Of a stretch of DNA of 64,000 bases, positions 1 through 11,076 are shown piece after piece. The stretch is from assembly GCF_900112005.1 (NCBI RefSeq), contig NZ_FOKK01000005.1:287183-351182 (forward strand), written 5' to 3'. Numbering within the stretch: the first letter of the stretch is position 1; the number at the start of each line of letters is the position of its first letter. The DNA is from Algoriphagus aquimarinus. Its GTDB lineage: Bacteria; Bacteroidota; Bacteroidia; Cytophagales; Cyclobacteriaceae. The position numbers were made by a program, and so were the translations under genes. The notes beneath the pieces were generated by a model. The model did not search any database, was not told the origin of the DNA, and was given only the letters and a program-made list of their open reading frames with translations.

Positions 1-1008
1 ATGAAGCCAGCAGAACGTATTTCCGTATTTGTCAAACTTGGGAAAGCAATACAGGACTTAAATCCAGAAGAAAAAGATGAATTGCTCTGGAGAGCAGAGA
101 ACAATAATAATTGGTTCACCAAAGCTTCTGTAGAGTCCGCACTTGAAGGTATTTCAATAATGCTTTCCGAAGAGAAATTGGATGCTTGGCTTTCTATATA
201 TGAGTTGAAAGAAGTGGAAAATCCCCAATCCATAGGATTGATGATGGCAGGGAATATTCCTGCAGTGGGTTTTCATGATATGATGTGCGTTCTCTTGTCT
301 GGTCATCAAGTTGTGATCAAATTGAGTTCTTCTGATGAGGTTGTGATGAAATGGCTCATCAAAAAGCTGATCGAAATAGACCCGAGGATGGAATCTCAGA
401 TTCGTGTAGCCGAAATGTTGAAAGGAATGGACGCCTATATTGCTACAGGCAGTGATAATTCTTCTCGCTATTTCAATTATTATTTCGGTAAATATCCGCA
501 CGTCATTCGTCAAAATAGAACTTCAGTAGCGGTATTGACTGGAGAGGAGAGTACTGAGGATTATATCAATCTTGGTAAAGATATCTTCCAATATTATGGA
601 CTGGGTTGTAGAAATGTCTCTAAGATTTATGTAAAATCTAAGAATCAACTGCAGGATTTGCTAGGAGCATTGGAGGTCTATTCACCTATAAGCTCTCATC
701 ACAAATACCATAATAATTACGATTACAATAAATCGATCTATCTGGTGAATTTAGAAGATCATCTAGATAACGGTTTTCTGCTTTTGAAAGAAAGTGAGGC
801 CTTGGTATCTCCGATTTCCGTGCTTTTCTATGAAGTATATGAGAGCATAGAGTTGTTGAACGAAAAGCTGCAGGAGCTTGAGCCAAAGATTCAATGTGTA
901 GTGGGGAATGGAGATGAAAAAGTGCCATTTGGAACAGCTCAAAATCCTGAGCCTTGGGAATATGCTGATGGCGTAGATACAATGGCCTTTCTGCTTGAGC
1001 TTTCCTAA
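1..1008 (+). CDS. LuxC-like acyl-CoA reductase
   Basis: 335 residues. Resembles the acyl-CoA reductase (LuxC, aldehyde-dehydrogenase-like fold) family found as a single gene in many Bacteroidota; the family reduces activated fatty acyl groups to aldehydes with NADPH. Visible features are the Rossmann-type stretch GLMMAGNIPAVGFHDMMCVL (about residues 79-98), the segment with YGLGCRNVSKIYV (about 199-211) carrying the probable catalytic Cys, and the C-terminal GTAQNPEPWEYADGVDTM. The ATG is exactly at base 1, so an upstream extension cannot be excluded, but the N-terminus looks natural. No luxD/luxE-type partners are in view. It ends convergently with, and overlaps by 4 bp, the histidine kinase gene. 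Family call is good; physiological substrate is unknown. Confidence 0.8.
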   Translation: MKPAERISVFVKLGKAIQDLNPEEKDELLWRAENNNNWFTKASVESALEGISIMLSEEKLDAWLSIYELKEVENPQSIGLMMAGNIPAVGFHDMMCVLLSGHQVVIKLSSSDEVVMKWLIKKLIEIDPRMESQIRVAEMLKGMDAYIATGSDNSSRYFNYYFGKYPHVIRQNRTSVAVLTGEESTEDYINLGKDIFQYYGLGCRNVSKIYVKSKNQLQDLLGALEVYSPISSHHKYHNNYDYNKSIYLVNLEDHLDNGFLLLKESEALVSPISVLFYEVYESIELLNEKLQELEPKIQCVVGNGDEKVPFGTAQNPEPWEYADGVDTMAFLLELS

Positions 1009-2780
1009 GGATTATTCCTCAGGGCTACTGCAGGTAATTTGATACAGAATTTGCTCCCCTTTCCTTCTTCGGAGGTCACCTCCAGTTGGCCATTGTTTTT
1101 GTGTATATATTCTTTCACTAATATTAACCCTAAGCCAGTTCCTGATTCATTGTTTTGGCCAGTCGTGGTAAAGGATATCCCACTTTTGATTTTTTTGAGG
1201 CTTAAGTCAGACATTCCTTTGCCTCTATCTTCTATGCAAATGATTACCAAGCCAAGCTCATCATGAGTTGAAATTTTGATTTTACTTCCTCGTTCAGAGA
1301 ATTTTATAGCGTTGTTGATAAGATTCCTCACGACTAGTTCAACCATGTTTTTATCAGCCATTGCGGTAGATTTGGCTTGAGGATCTATCAAAATTTCAAT
1401 TTTCTTTTCGCTGGCTATTCTTTCTAAAATACTCTTTTGTTGAATTAATGTGTTGTGGATATCAAATTCTTGTATCTGTACTACTTCTCCACCTTTTAGC
1501 TGAGAACTAGACCATGCCAATAGGTTTTCAAGTAACAATGCCACTTGCTCCATATTTCTAGAGACCTCAGGAAGCATTTCCATAAATTCTTCCTGTGACA
1601 CTAGTCCAGAATTGGTCATGTGTATCAGTTCCTTGACGCCGAATATTGGGCCTTTCAGATCATGAGAAATTATGCTGAAGTATTTGTCTTTGAGGTCGTT
1701 TAGTTGTTGGAGTTCGAGGGCTTGGGTTTCCAGTTTCTCGGTTATAGTTTTTTGCTCAGTGATGTCGTCAAATAGTAAGACTAATCCATTATTAGCTGAT
1801 TTTCGTCCCACCAATGGTATTGCTTCAATTTGAAAGATTTTTATTTTCTCCTGTAATTGGAATTTACTCTCAATTATGTTTGCCTTTCCTATGGAGATGA
1901 GCTCAAGAATATCTACCCTTGATTTGAAAATTATTTCTGCTTTGACGGTGACTTTAACTTCTCTGGAACTATTAGCGAAATCCAAAAAAGCTGGGTTAAA
2001 GTCTACTATTTTTGTTTCTGAATCAAGTACCAAGACACCTTTGGTGATTGCCTCCATGATCTTATTTCGAGCAATAGGTTTGATATTAAAAAGCTGATAA
2101 TTAAGAATAGCAAAGCCGATGATGAGGTAAGAAAGTAAAAATGCGAATGGTGTTAAATCAATAACTTGAAATGGTCTGAAAATATGTGATTGGTAGAAAA
2201 TATTGAAGATCAAGGGGAATAGTCCCGCCAATAGCATCAGCCTAGTCTGAGTTTTGAATAGCTGATCAGAGAATCGGAATCTCTTCCAGATGATCAGGTT
2301 GCCACATGCAAAAGCAAAGTAGATATAGGCCATGTTGATATAATACCATGGTCCTGTTTCGATTTTTGCAGTAGGGAATGGGCCTAGATTAACCACCTCA
2401 AAGGAGGTGTAAAACACATCATGCTGCTCATTTGTCAAGACGATCAAATAGGTCAGGATGGGTATAAAGAGGATAAGAGAAATAAGGAGCCCATAGTTTT
2501 TGGATTTATAGCTAGTGTACTTTAAGCTAAATATTATCCAGAATGCTCCGATGAAGGCTATTCCTAAGTATTGAAGTTTGACGAATACCATCATCGTTTC
2601 TTTCGCAGAGACGCTGAGTTCTAAGCCATAGAAAAATCCCCAAATACTAGCACATAGCATCGTAATTGCAATCCATCGAATAGGACCTTCTACTTTGAAA
2701 ATGATGTATAGGGAAAGCGCTCCAACCAGTAATCCAGAGAGCAAAAGTGTAATAGAAAATGGATTGAGTACGAACTCCAT
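1005..2780 (-). CDS. 7TM-PAS sensor histidine kinase
   Basis: 591 residues. Residues about 5-230 hold seven or eight hydrophobic segments matching the N-terminal 7TM sensor region of histidine kinases. A PAS-like domain follows (about 240-345), ending in LLFDDITEQK. The HisKA H-box is ISHDLKGP with phosphoacceptor His373. The ATPase domain shows the N-box NLINNAIKF (485-494 region), G1 box DRGKGM (518-523) and G2 box GTGLGL (547-552). All catalytic motifs look intact. There is no response regulator next to it, so it is an orphan kinase here; the input signal is unknown. It is transcribed divergently from aconitase, with a 386-bp spacer between them, and converges on the acyl-CoA reductase gene. 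Confidence 0.9.
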   Translation of the reverse strand: MEFVLNPFSITLLLSGLLVGALSLYIIFKVEGPIRWIAITMLCASIWGFFYGLELSVSAKETMMVFVKLQYLGIAFIGAFWIIFSLKYTSYKSKNYGLLISLILFIPILTYLIVLTNEQHDVFYTSFEVVNLGPFPTAKIETGPWYYINMAYIYFAFACGNLIIWKRFRFSDQLFKTQTRLMLLAGLFPLIFNIFYQSHIFRPFQVIDLTPFAFLLSYLIIGFAILNYQLFNIKPIARNKIMEAITKGVLVLDSETKIVDFNPAFLDFANSSREVKVTVKAEIIFKSRVDILELISIGKANIIESKFQLQEKIKIFQIEAIPLVGRKSANNGLVLLFDDITEQKTITEKLETQALELQQLNDLKDKYFSIISHDLKGPIFGVKELIHMTNSGLVSQEEFMEMLPEVSRNMEQVALLLENLLAWSSSQLKGGEVVQIQEFDIHNTLIQQKSILERIASEKKIEILIDPQAKSTAMADKNMVELVVRNLINNAIKFSERGSKIKISTHDELGLVIICIEDRGKGMSDLSLKKIKSGISFTTTGQNNESGTGLGLILVKEYIHKNNGQLEVTSEEGKGSKFCIKLPAVALRNNP

Positions 2781-3166
2781 TTAAGTTTGTGGGCTGATGA
2801 TTTGAGGCTTTTGAAACAAAGAAGTCTAATCAGGCTATAATTATAGCAGATATCTCAGACCTAAAAAAGTAAATGTTTTTAAGCGACTAGAAAAAGTGTG
2901 CTTTTTTAGAGTTTTGGTACAAAATATCAATGTAGTAAAGAACAATTGATGTGTGAATAGAAGGGAGAATATCCAGCTATCCTTATCTATTGATTCAAAT
3001 GCTAGACACGCGTTTACGGAAGTCTCAGGTTAGCAGATAAAGGTAAAATGGTTTTAAATAAGGAAAAGGCACCTTTGTTGTCTGGATTTGGTTACTGATT
3101 ATTAACCTATAGTTCTATATTTGCACACGAAAATACCGAACATTTTACCATAAAATTCCCTATACA
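2781..3166. other. divergent intergenic region, kinase/aconitase
   Basis: AT-rich spacer between two divergent genes. Apart from the aconitase -7 element near its right end I see no gene, hairpin or repeat in it. Confidence 0.5.
3116..3123 (+). promoter_or_regulatory. Bacteroidota -7 element for aconitase
   Basis: TATATTTG matches the Bacteroidota sigma-ABfr -7 consensus TAnnTTTG, 43 bp before the ATG. A clear -33 TTTG at the usual 19-21 bp spacing is not present; TTTG lies somewhat further upstream (3087-3090). Confidence 0.5.
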
Positions 3167-5428
3167 ATGGCTTTTGATATTGAAATGATCAAGAAAGTGT
3201 ATGCCAGATACCCTGAGCGTATCGAAGCAGCCCGCAAGGCTGTGGGACGTCCACTTACTTTGACAGAAAAGATTCTTTACGCTCACTTGAGCGAAGGTGC
3301 CGCTTCACAGGCATACGGCAGAGGTGTTTCTTACGTTGATTTTCAGCCAGATAGGGTTGCGATGCAAGATGCTACTGCTCAAATGGCTTTGCTACAGTTT
3401 ATGCAAGCTGGTAAGAACCAAGTGGCAGTACCTTCTACTGTTCACTGTGATCACTTGATTCAGGCTGAAGTAGGAGCGGATCAGGATTTGATCAAAGCAA
3501 AAGATAAAAACAGAGAAGTTTATGATTTCTTAGCTTCTGTTTCTAATAAATATGGACTTGGCTTCTGGAAGCCAGGAGCAGGTATCATTCACCAGGTCGT
3601 GTTGGAAAACTATTCTTTCCCAGGCGGAATGATGATCGGTACCGATTCTCATACACCAAATGCTGGTGGACTTGGAATGGTAGCAATCGGAGTAGGTGGA
3701 GCTGATGCATGTGATGTAATGGCTGGCCTTCCTTGGGAACTGAAATTCCCTAAACTAATTGGTATCAAACTTACCGGAAAGCTTTCTGGCTGGACATCTG
3801 CAAAAGATGTAATCTTGAAAGTAGCTGGCATCCTAACTGTAAAAGGTGGCACAGGTGCAATTGTTGAATATTTCGGCGATGGCGCTAGATCTCTTTCAGC
3901 TACTGGAAAAGGCACTATCTGTAACATGGGAGCTGAAATCGGAGCAACTACTTCGATCTTTGGTTACGATGAGAAATCTGCAGCTTACTTGAGTTCTACA
4001 GAAAGAGCTGACGTGGCTGAATTAGCAAATGGAATCGCTGAGCACCTTACTGGTGATGATGAGGTTTATGCTAATCCTGCTACTTACTTCGATGAGGTAA
4101 TTGAGATTAACCTTTCTGAATTGGAGCCACACGTGAATGGACCATTCACTCCAGATTTGGCTTGGCCTATTTCTAAATTCGCTGCTGCTGTGAAAGAAAA
4201 CGGCTGGCCAGCAAAATTGGAAGTTGGTTTGATCGGATCTTGTACCAACTCTTCCTACGAAGATATCTCAAGAGCTGCTTCACTAGCACAGCAGGCAGTT
4301 GATAAAAAACTAGTAGCAAAATCTGAATATACAATCACTCCAGGATCTGAGCAGGTAAGATTCACTGTCGATAGAGACGGTTTCTTGGATACTTTTGGTC
4401 AAATGGGTGGTGTAGTTCTTGCAAACGCTTGTGGACCTTGTATCGGTCAGTGGGCTCGTCATGGAGCTGAGAAGCAAGAGAAAAACTCAATCATCACTTC
4501 TTTCAACAGAAACTTTGCGAAGCGTGCGGATGGTAATCCAAACACGCACTCGTTTGTAGCTTCTCCTGAGATCGTGACGGCATTGGCAATTGCGGGTGAT
4601 TTGACTTTCAATCCTATGACGGATAGCCTAATCAACGAAGATGGCGTATCTGTGATGTTGGATGAGCCAAGTGGACTTGAGCTGCCTGCAAAAGGTTTTG
4701 CAGTAGAGGATGCTGGGTATCAGCAGCCAGCGGAAGATGGTTCTGGAGTTACTATTGTGGTAAGCCCTACATCTGATCGTCTACAATTGTTAGATTCATT
4801 TAAGGCTTGGGAAGGAACAGATCTGAAAGGTCTTAAACTTCTGATCAAGGCAAAAGGTAAGTGTACCACGGATCACATCTCTATGGCTGGACCATGGTTG
4901 AGATACAGAGGGCACTTGGATAATATCTCTAACAACATGCTTATAGGAGCTGTTAATTCTTACACAGATGCTACTAACTCAGTGAAGAATCAATTGACAG
5001 GTGCTTATGGTGAAGTTCCGGCTACACAACGTGATTATAAAGCTAATGGAGTAGGTTCTATCGTAGTTGGTGATGAGAATTATGGAGAAGGGTCTTCAAG
5101 AGAGCATGCTGCAATGGAGCCACGTTTCCTAGGAGTACGTGCTATCTTGGTGAAGTCTTTTGCTAGAATCCACGAAACTAACTTGAAGAAGCAGGGAATG
5201 CTTGGATTGACTTTCGCTAATCCTGCTGATTATGATTTGGTTCAGGAAAATGATTCAATTGATATCGTAGGCTTGACTACATTTGCTCCAGGTAAACAAC
5301 TTCAAGTTGTGTTAAATCACGCAGATGGTACTTCGGATACTATACAAGTGAATCATACTTACAATGAAGGTCAAATAGAATGGTTTAAAGCTGGATCAGC
5401 ACTTAATTTGATCAAAGCGAAAGCATAA
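3167..5428 (+). CDS. acn: aconitate hydratase
   Basis: 753 residues, the length of the mitochondrial-type aconitases common in Bacteroidota. Isomerises citrate to isocitrate in the TCA cycle using a [4Fe-4S] cluster. The three cluster cysteines are visible: C359 in [10 protein letters not shown], and C422 and C425 in [10 protein letters not shown]. The substrate-binding SCTNSS and the C-terminal swivel domain motif [14 protein letters not shown] (near residue 645) are intact. Codon use is clean and the start [18 protein letters not shown] is typical of the family. It is monocistronic: own -7 element upstream and a strong terminator directly downstream. Cytoplasmic enzyme. Confidence 0.97.
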   Translation: MAFDIEMIKKVYARYPERIEAARKAVGRPLTLTEKILYAHLSEGAASQAYGRGVSYVDFQPDRVAMQDATAQMALLQFMQAGKNQVAVPSTVHCDHLIQAEVGADQDLIKAKDKNREVYDFLASVSNKYGLGFWKPGAGIIHQVVLENYSFPGGMMIGTDSHTPNAGGLGMVAIGVGGADACDVMAGLPWELKFPKLIGIKLTGKLSGWTSAKDVILKVAGILTVKGGTGAIVEYFGDGARSLSATGKGTICNMGAEIGATTSIFGYDEKSAAYLSSTERADVAELANGIAEHLTGDDEVYANPATYFDEVIEINLSELEPHVNGPFTPDLAWPISKFAAAVKENGWPAKLEVGLIGSCTNSSYEDISRAASLAQQAVDKKLVAKSEYTITPGSEQVRFTVDRDGFLDTFGQMGGVVLANACGPCIGQWARHGAEKQEKNSIITSFNRNFAKRADGNPNTHSFVASPEIVTALAIAGDLTFNPMTDSLINEDGVSVMLDEPSGLELPAKGFAVEDAGYQQPAEDGSGVTIVVSPTSDRLQLLDSFKAWEGTDLKGLKLLIKAKGKCTTDHISMAGPWLRYRGHLDNISNNMLIGAVNSYTDATNSVKNQLTGAYGEVPATQRDYKANGVGSIVVGDENYGEGSSREHAAMEPRFLGVRAILVKSFARIHETNLKKQGMLGLTFANPADYDLVQENDSIDIVGLTTFAPGKQLQVVLNHADGTSDTIQVNHTYNEGQIEWFKAGSALNLIKAKA

Positions 5429-5448
5429 GATATAAGAGTTTGAGTACA

Positions 5449-5479
5449 AGCCGTAGCGATTTCGTTACGGCTTTTTTTT
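5449..5479 (+). terminator. rho-independent terminator after aconitase
   Basis: An 11-bp stem (AAGCCGTAGCG pairing with CGTTACGGCTT, one G-U) with ATTT loop, followed by eight T residues. Confidence 0.9.
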
Positions 5480-6088
5480 GCCTAAAATTTATTTAGGAGT
5501 TAATTCAGTATTTTTTTTCCAGAGTTTGTCTTAGATGTAAATGACCCGTGTGGCATAATGGTTTTTAAATAAAACGATTCTATATACTTCACACTCCTTA
5601 TTTTTTTAAGAGTACAACTATTTATGTTTTAAGTCAATAATCTTCTAAGCTCCTTATCGATTTTTTCTTCAAACAATTAAAAGGAAGCGGGACTTCTTAA
5701 GATTCTTTGTCTAGATTTTATTAATCGAGCAAAAAAAACTTTTGTTTAAGTTCAAAAATGCAAAATGTGGCTAAAGATTGAATGAGAGAGTAAAATTTAG
5801 CTTTCTTGATAAAGACTTAACAAAAAATATATAATAAGATCATCGATATTTATGAAAAAAAACTAGTCGTTTATTTTGATACACTATTGTTTTTTCTAGC
5901 TTTATGAGCAGTAAGCACTTAGAGTGATTTTTTTCATTTAAAAATGCTCGATGTGATTTCATTAAAAAATTAACATAAACCATTATTCAAGTTAGTATGG
6001 AGCAGTATTTACCAACAATTCCTCGAGAGAATGAGACGAATGTGCTTGGAACGAATTTCAAATTTTCATTAACCTCAAATTACCAGCT
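5480..6088. other. AT-rich leader region before SusC
   Basis: About 600 bp, very AT-rich, without convincing reading frames. It probably holds the promoter and a long 5' leader of the SusC/SusD operon, but I cannot point to a convincing -33/-7 pair. No repeats or strong hairpins noticed. Confidence 0.4.
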
Positions 6089-9000
6089 ATGAGAAAAATT
6101 TTATCAATTGCTTTCGCTCTGGTCTTAATGTTGGGCTATACAGCCACGGCACAGACACAAAAGCGAGTTTTGAAGGGAGTTGTGACCTCTAAGGAGGATG
6201 GACTTCCAATGCCCGGCGTCACGGTTTTAGACAAGACAAACCAGACAGGTACCACTACGGATTTAGATGGTAAATATTCTATTTCGGTAGGATCCACTTC
6301 CGTATTGGTGTTTTCATTTATTGGATATGCGGCGCAAGAATACTTAGTAGGTAATCGATCTGAAATCAATCTTAGTTTAGCTGAAGATTCCAGCCAACTT
6401 GATGAGGTGGTGGTCACGGCCTTTGGTATGGAAAAAGCACAAAAGTCATTAGGTTATGCCAACAGTATAATTAAGGCAGACGAACTGGTAAAAACAGGCA
6501 CATCGAATGTAGCTTCTGCTTTGTACGGTAAAGCTGCGGGTGTGAAAATTAACGCTGGTGCAGGCGGAGCAACATCCGCTGTTAACATCCAAATTCGTGG
6601 TATAAACTCTATCACGGGTAAAAGCCAGCCATTGATTGTATTAGATGGTGTTCCTATCCGAAATGAGGAAGTAACCAATAATAACTATTGGGGTGATCAA
6701 CGATTGAGGGGTAATGGACTATTGGATATCAACCCTGCTGATGTTGAAAATATTTCAATTTTGAAAGGAGCTTCTGCTGCTGCACTGTATGGCTCTGAAG
6801 CTGTGAATGGTGTTGTTCTGATTACCACTAAGAAAGGTAAGGCAGGCAAAAAAGGTATGCAGGTAGATTTTAACACCAGTTACTCAGTAGATGAGATTGC
6901 ATATTTACCTAGATATCAAAATGTAAGAGGTCCAGGTATGCCGTCACAAGTGCAGAATTTGGGCCAAGCTGAAGATGGATTTAACTATACGGCTGATGGA
7001 GTACGAACAGTGCCTAATACTACTACTAACTATGGACCTGTGTTCGACGGTAAGCCAATGTTAGCATGGGATGGTGTTGCTAGACCTTACGTAGCACAAG
7101 AAGATAATTATGCAGCCTTGTTTAACAATCCTGTTAGTTCTCAAGTGAACGTTTCTATCTCTAATGCAACTGATAAATCAGACTTCCGTCTTTCTTTGAC
7201 TCGTCAGGACAATGAAGCGTTGAGTTTGAATTCTAAGAACAGTAAAAATATAATTAACCTTAATTCTGGTTATCAGGTAAGCAAAAGATTGAAGACTGAC
7301 TTGATGATTAATTACATTAATCAAAACACTAAAAACCGTCCATATTCAATCGATCGTATGATCAATAACTTTGGTGGTATGATGACCCGTTTTGACAATG
7401 GAGCATGGTATTTAGATAAATATCAGACCAGTAGAGGTTATCGTTATGTGACAGGAAATGGACAGAGTTTGACTCCTGATGAGAATATTACAGGCAATGG
7501 TTTTAGAGGTGATATTGCAGATTATGTTTGGAGAGTTAACGAAAATCGATCTACAGAGCTTAGTAATCGTGTGATTGGTAGTTTGACTAACACATTCCAA
7601 ATTACTGAAGAGTTGAATTTGAGAGCACGTGTATCTACTGACTTTACAAGTAGATATTCTGAAAACGAAAATTCGACGGAAAGACCACTTGCATTTGGCC
7701 CATCTGGATCTTTTGGTATGCAATCTGAATTGTTCAATATCCTTTACGGAGATTTGATGCTTAATTACAAAAAAGCAATCACTGACGAGATTACTGTTGG
7801 TGCCATGATTGGTTATACAGCTAGAACTGAAAGTTTCAGTAGCATAGGTAGAAGTACAAGTGGTGGTTTGAGTACGGAAAATCTTTTTGATGTCGTTGCT
7901 TCGACAAACCTTCCTAACAATAACTCCGGTCGTTCATACAGAACTATTGATGCATTTATTGGTACTGCAAACTTTGATTTCAAAAATACTTGGTTTGTAG
8001 AAGGTACAATTCGTAGAGATAGAGTTTCTACTATGAATCCTGATAATAATGCGTTTATATATCCTTCTGTCAATACAGCTCTTGCTATTTCAGACGCATT
8101 TGATTTGCCTGAATTTATTACTTTCTCGAAGTTAAGAGGCTCCTGGGGTATTGTGGGTAATTATCCTGATATCTATAGAGCGAACATTGCCTATTCTCAG
8201 AATACTTTGGGTGTGCAGCAGACTGGTGGAGCAAATGTGCTTTACACTACTTTGTCATCATCTTTTGGGAATGACGTCATCAAACCAGAGCAAAAACATG
8301 AGTTTGAATTTGGTTTAGATACAAGGTTCTTTAACAACAGATTTGGTATAGACATCTCTTATTATAATGCGCAGATCCGTGATCAGATCCTGCCATTGAC
8401 CCTACCTTCTTCTTCAGGAGCTACATCTGTATTAACTAACATTGGTACACTAAGAAACGCAGGAGTTGAAATTCAGTTAACGGGTGACATCGTTGCAACA
8501 CCAAATTTCAAGTGGAATGCTATTATTAACTTAGCTAGAAATGTAAACAAAGTAGAGCAGTTAGCTAACGGTGCTACTGAACTATTGCATGCCGATTATG
8601 ACGGAAACGCTGCTCAACTTAGATCTGTAGTAGGGAGACCAATGGGTGATTTCTATGCTCGCCCTATTGCACTTGATGCAAATGGTGATAAAATTGTGCA
8701 GCCAAATGGTCTTTACAAAATTGATGACCAGAGCTGGATTCAAGTAGGAAATGCTATGCCTGATGCCACAGGTGGTATTATCAATAATGTTTCATTCAAG
8801 AACTTCAGTTTGTCTGCAGTGATGGATTTCCAGATCGGTGGTAGTGTAATGCCAACAGGTATCAATTGGATGATCAGTCGTGGTCTAACAGAGGAAAGTT
8901 TGAACTACATGGATGAAGCAAGTGGAGGATTGGCTTACTATAAAAATGCTGACGGACAAGGTGTAGGTGTATCTCATTCTACAGCTCAGGGACCTAATGG

Positions 9001-9406
9001 TGAGACAGTATATCACGATGGTATGGTGATGGATGGTGTAGTAGCTGATGGGTCTAACAATAACAACGTAATCTCTCAAGCTTACTACTACTGGAATACT
9101 TACAATTGGGGTGGACCTCAGTATAGCCAATCGAGATATGAATTGTATATCCAAGATAATGATTACATCAAAATGAGAGAATTGTCCTTGGCTTATGCTA
9201 TACCTAATCACATCTCCTCTAAAATTGGAGCATCTAATGTGAATATCTCTGTATACGGTAGAAACTTGTTTTTCCTTTATAGAAATATCAAGGACCTAGA
9301 TCCAGAAGTATTGACTGGTGGATCTAGATGGACTCAGACACTGACTAGTGCGGGTACAAACCCTGCTACCAGAACATATGGTGTGATGTTAAGAGCTAGA
9401 TTCTAA
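6089..9406 (+). CDS. SusC/RagA-family TonB-linked outer membrane protein (locus 1)
   Basis: 1105 residues. A Sec signal peptide ends near residue 21 (TATAQ). It is followed by a carboxypeptidase-regulatory-like beta-sandwich (about 27-105), a TonB-box-like region LDEVVVTAFGMEKAQKSLGYA (about 104-124, shown in two parts DEVVVTAFG and KSLGYA), the plug domain with GTSNVASALYGKAAGVKI and LKGASAAALYGSEAVNGVV, and a long beta-barrel ending in a C-terminal aromatic (LRARF). SusC proteins import ligands across the outer membrane with energy from TonB, working as a pedal-bin pair with a SusD lipoprotein. The partner SusD gene starts 22 bp downstream. No glycosidase, sulfatase or peptidase genes flank the pair, so the substrate cannot be guessed. 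Confidence 0.95.
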   Translation: MRKILSIAFALVLMLGYTATAQTQKRVLKGVVTSKEDGLPMPGVTVLDKTNQTGTTTDLDGKYSISVGSTSVLVFSFIGYAAQEYLVGNRSEINLSLAEDSSQLDEVVVTAFGMEKAQKSLGYANSIIKADELVKTGTSNVASALYGKAAGVKINAGAGGATSAVNIQIRGINSITGKSQPLIVLDGVPIRNEEVTNNNYWGDQRLRGNGLLDINPADVENISILKGASAAALYGSEAVNGVVLITTKKGKAGKKGMQVDFNTSYSVDEIAYLPRYQNVRGPGMPSQVQNLGQAEDGFNYTADGVRTVPNTTTNYGPVFDGKPMLAWDGVARPYVAQEDNYAALFNNPVSSQVNVSISNATDKSDFRLSLTRQDNEALSLNSKNSKNIINLNSGYQVSKRLKTDLMINYINQNTKNRPYSIDRMINNFGGMMTRFDNGAWYLDKYQTSRGYRYVTGNGQSLTPDENITGNGFRGDIADYVWRVNENRSTELSNRVIGSLTNTFQITEELNLRARVSTDFTSRYSENENSTERPLAFGPSGSFGMQSELFNILYGDLMLNYKKAITDEITVGAMIGYTARTESFSSIGRSTSGGLSTENLFDVVASTNLPNNNSGRSYRTIDAFIGTANFDFKNTWFVEGTIRRDRVSTMNPDNNAFIYPSVNTALAISDAFDLPEFITFSKLRGSWGIVGNYPDIYRANIAYSQNTLGVQQTGGANVLYTTLSSSFGNDVIKPEQKHEFEFGLDTRFFNNRFGIDISYYNAQIRDQILPLTLPSSSGATSVLTNIGTLRNAGVEIQLTGDIVATPNFKWNAIINLARNVNKVEQLANGATELLHADYDGNAAQLRSVVGRPMGDFYARPIALDANGDKIVQPNGLYKIDDQSWIQVGNAMPDATGGIINNVSFKNFSLSAVMDFQIGGSVMPTGINWMISRGLTEESLNYMDEASGGLAYYKNADGQGVGVSHSTAQGPNGETVYHDGMVMDGVVADGSNNNNVISQAYYYWNTYNWGGPQYSQSRYELYIQDNDYIKMRELSLAYAIPNHISSKIGASNVNISVYGRNLFFLYRNIKDLDPEVLTGGSRWTQTLTSAGTNPATRTYGVMLRARF

Positions 9407-9428
9407 TTGTTGGTTAAGTTAAAAACAT

Positions 9429-11018
9429 ATGAACATGAATTTTAAGAAAATATTTATATACACCCTATTGATCAGCGGCTTAGCTAGCTGTACAATAGAT
9501 GACTTTGCAGATGATTATTCTGATCCATCCAAACTCGCTACTACTACGGTAGGAAAGCAGTTTACTGGTATGATCATGTCTAACCGCCAATCTGTATTAC
9601 CGTCTTATTGGGATTACTTTGTGATCAAAAGAATCACGTCTAACAGATTTACTCAATCTGTAGGATGGGTGAACATTGAAAACCAGTATGTTCCGGGTTC
9701 TGCTGCAGTAAATGACAGATGGAATAATTACTATAATTTCATGGCTCAATACAGAGAGCTACAGAAAGTATATGATGGGTTGACTGATGTCAAAAAGCAA
9801 GATAATCGTGTGTTTATGATTGCTGCTGCCACCTATTTCTACGATCATACACAGCAAGTAGTGGATTTACATGGTGATATTCCGTGGACTGAAGCAGGTA
9901 TGCTTAGTACAAATGGTGGTGATTATTCTAAATCCTACGCGGGCTATGATAAAGCAAGTGATATCTACACTAAGATGTTGGATGATTTGGCTGGCTTTGC
10001 TACTGAAATAGGTTCATTGCAAATCAATGCTGCTACAGTAGTCGAATTTAAAACTCAGGATTTGATCAATAATGGAAGTATTGATATGTGGAAGAAATAT
10101 ATCAATTCCTTAAGATTGAAAATGCTTACTAGAGTAAGTGGAACGAGTGAATTCAGTGCTAGAGCTAAATCAGAAATTGCCTCTATTTTGTCTAACCCTT
10201 CGCAATTCCCTATTGTAGCAGATAATGCTAGTAATATCATGTGGGATATTTACTTTTTAGGTTCTGTAATCGGTACAAATGATTTCCGTAGCGGTTTAGA
10301 AGACTGGAATGGTAATATTGCTGGGAAAGCAATTTTGGATCACATGGTTGTTAATGAAGATCCTAGATTGACTTATGTGTTTCAAAAAGGCATCAATGCA
10401 AACGGAGCCTATTTAGGTCTTGATCCGTTGATGAATCCTACTGATCAAAATGAATTGGTATTGACTCAGACGTTGAGTGTTTACAATTTCTCAACTATCA
10501 GCAGAAACCAATATTTTCCAGGTATTCTTATTACTGCCCCTGAGGTTCACTTGATGGCAGCAGAGTTTTACTTAAAAGAAGGACAGGATGCTACGGCAAA
10601 AATGCACTTTGAGGAAGCTGTAAAGAAATCAATTGGTTTTTATCAGTACTTGAGAAGTATCAGTAATAATGCTGAATCAGGCGCGCCTGTTGTTCCAACT
10701 GAACAGTCAATCAGCAACTATTTGGCAATGGATGAAATTTCTTGGAGTGCTGCTTCTAGTATGGACGAAAAACTTTCGTTAATCGCCGATCAGAAATGGC
10801 TTCACTTCAATGTAATTCAGTCAAACGAAAACTGGCATGAATTGAGAAGACTTGGAAAAGTAGATTTGGAATTCTGGACAGACAACTCAAATCAGCAAAA
10901 TCTTCCTCCGTCTAGGTGGATGTATCCAGGATCAGAGCAGACTTATAATATGGAGAATTATGTAAAAGTTCAGCCACAGGATAAGTTAACAAATACTCTT
11001 TTCTGGGATGTGAATTAA
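9429..11018 (+). CDS. SusD/RagB-family nutrient-binding lipoprotein (locus 1)
   Basis: 529 residues. Lipobox LASC with lipidated Cys21 places it on the outer membrane surface, as the lid of the SusC channel. The N-terminal DDFADDYSDPSKLATTTV and overall pattern resemble the SusD-like family 2 (PF12771 type) more than classical SusD. Helical TPR-like regions occupy much of the middle and C-terminal parts (VHLMAAEFYLKEGQ, and the end motif NWHELRRLGKVDLEFW). It follows SusC by 22 bp and is followed by a terminator, so the two form a two-gene operon. A start at Met3 is also possible. Confidence 0.92.
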   Translation: MNMNFKKIFIYTLLISGLASCTIDDFADDYSDPSKLATTTVGKQFTGMIMSNRQSVLPSYWDYFVIKRITSNRFTQSVGWVNIENQYVPGSAAVNDRWNNYYNFMAQYRELQKVYDGLTDVKKQDNRVFMIAAATYFYDHTQQVVDLHGDIPWTEAGMLSTNGGDYSKSYAGYDKASDIYTKMLDDLAGFATEIGSLQINAATVVEFKTQDLINNGSIDMWKKYINSLRLKMLTRVSGTSEFSARAKSEIASILSNPSQFPIVADNASNIMWDIYFLGSVIGTNDFRSGLEDWNGNIAGKAILDHMVVNEDPRLTYVFQKGINANGAYLGLDPLMNPTDQNELVLTQTLSVYNFSTISRNQYFPGILITAPEVHLMAAEFYLKEGQDATAKMHFEEAVKKSIGFYQYLRSISNNAESGAPVVPTEQSISNYLAMDEISWSAASSMDEKLSLIADQKWLHFNVIQSNENWHELRRLGKVDLEFWTDNSNQQNLPPSRWMYPGSEQTYNMENYVKVQPQDKLTNTLFWDVN

Positions 11019-11048
11019 TTATAGATTGGGTTACAATGACTAATAAAG

Positions 11049-11076
11049 GCCTCTCAAGTATTTGAGAGGCTTTTTT
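11049..11076 (+). terminator. terminator of SusC/SusD operon 1
   Basis: Perfect 9-bp stem GCCTCTCAA / TTGAGAGGC with loop GTAT, followed by six T. Confidence 0.9.

Noticed and set aside
1..1008. bioluminescence (luxC) function
   Set aside because: No luxA, luxB, luxD or luxE genes are adjacent; the acyl-CoA reductase is more likely metabolic.
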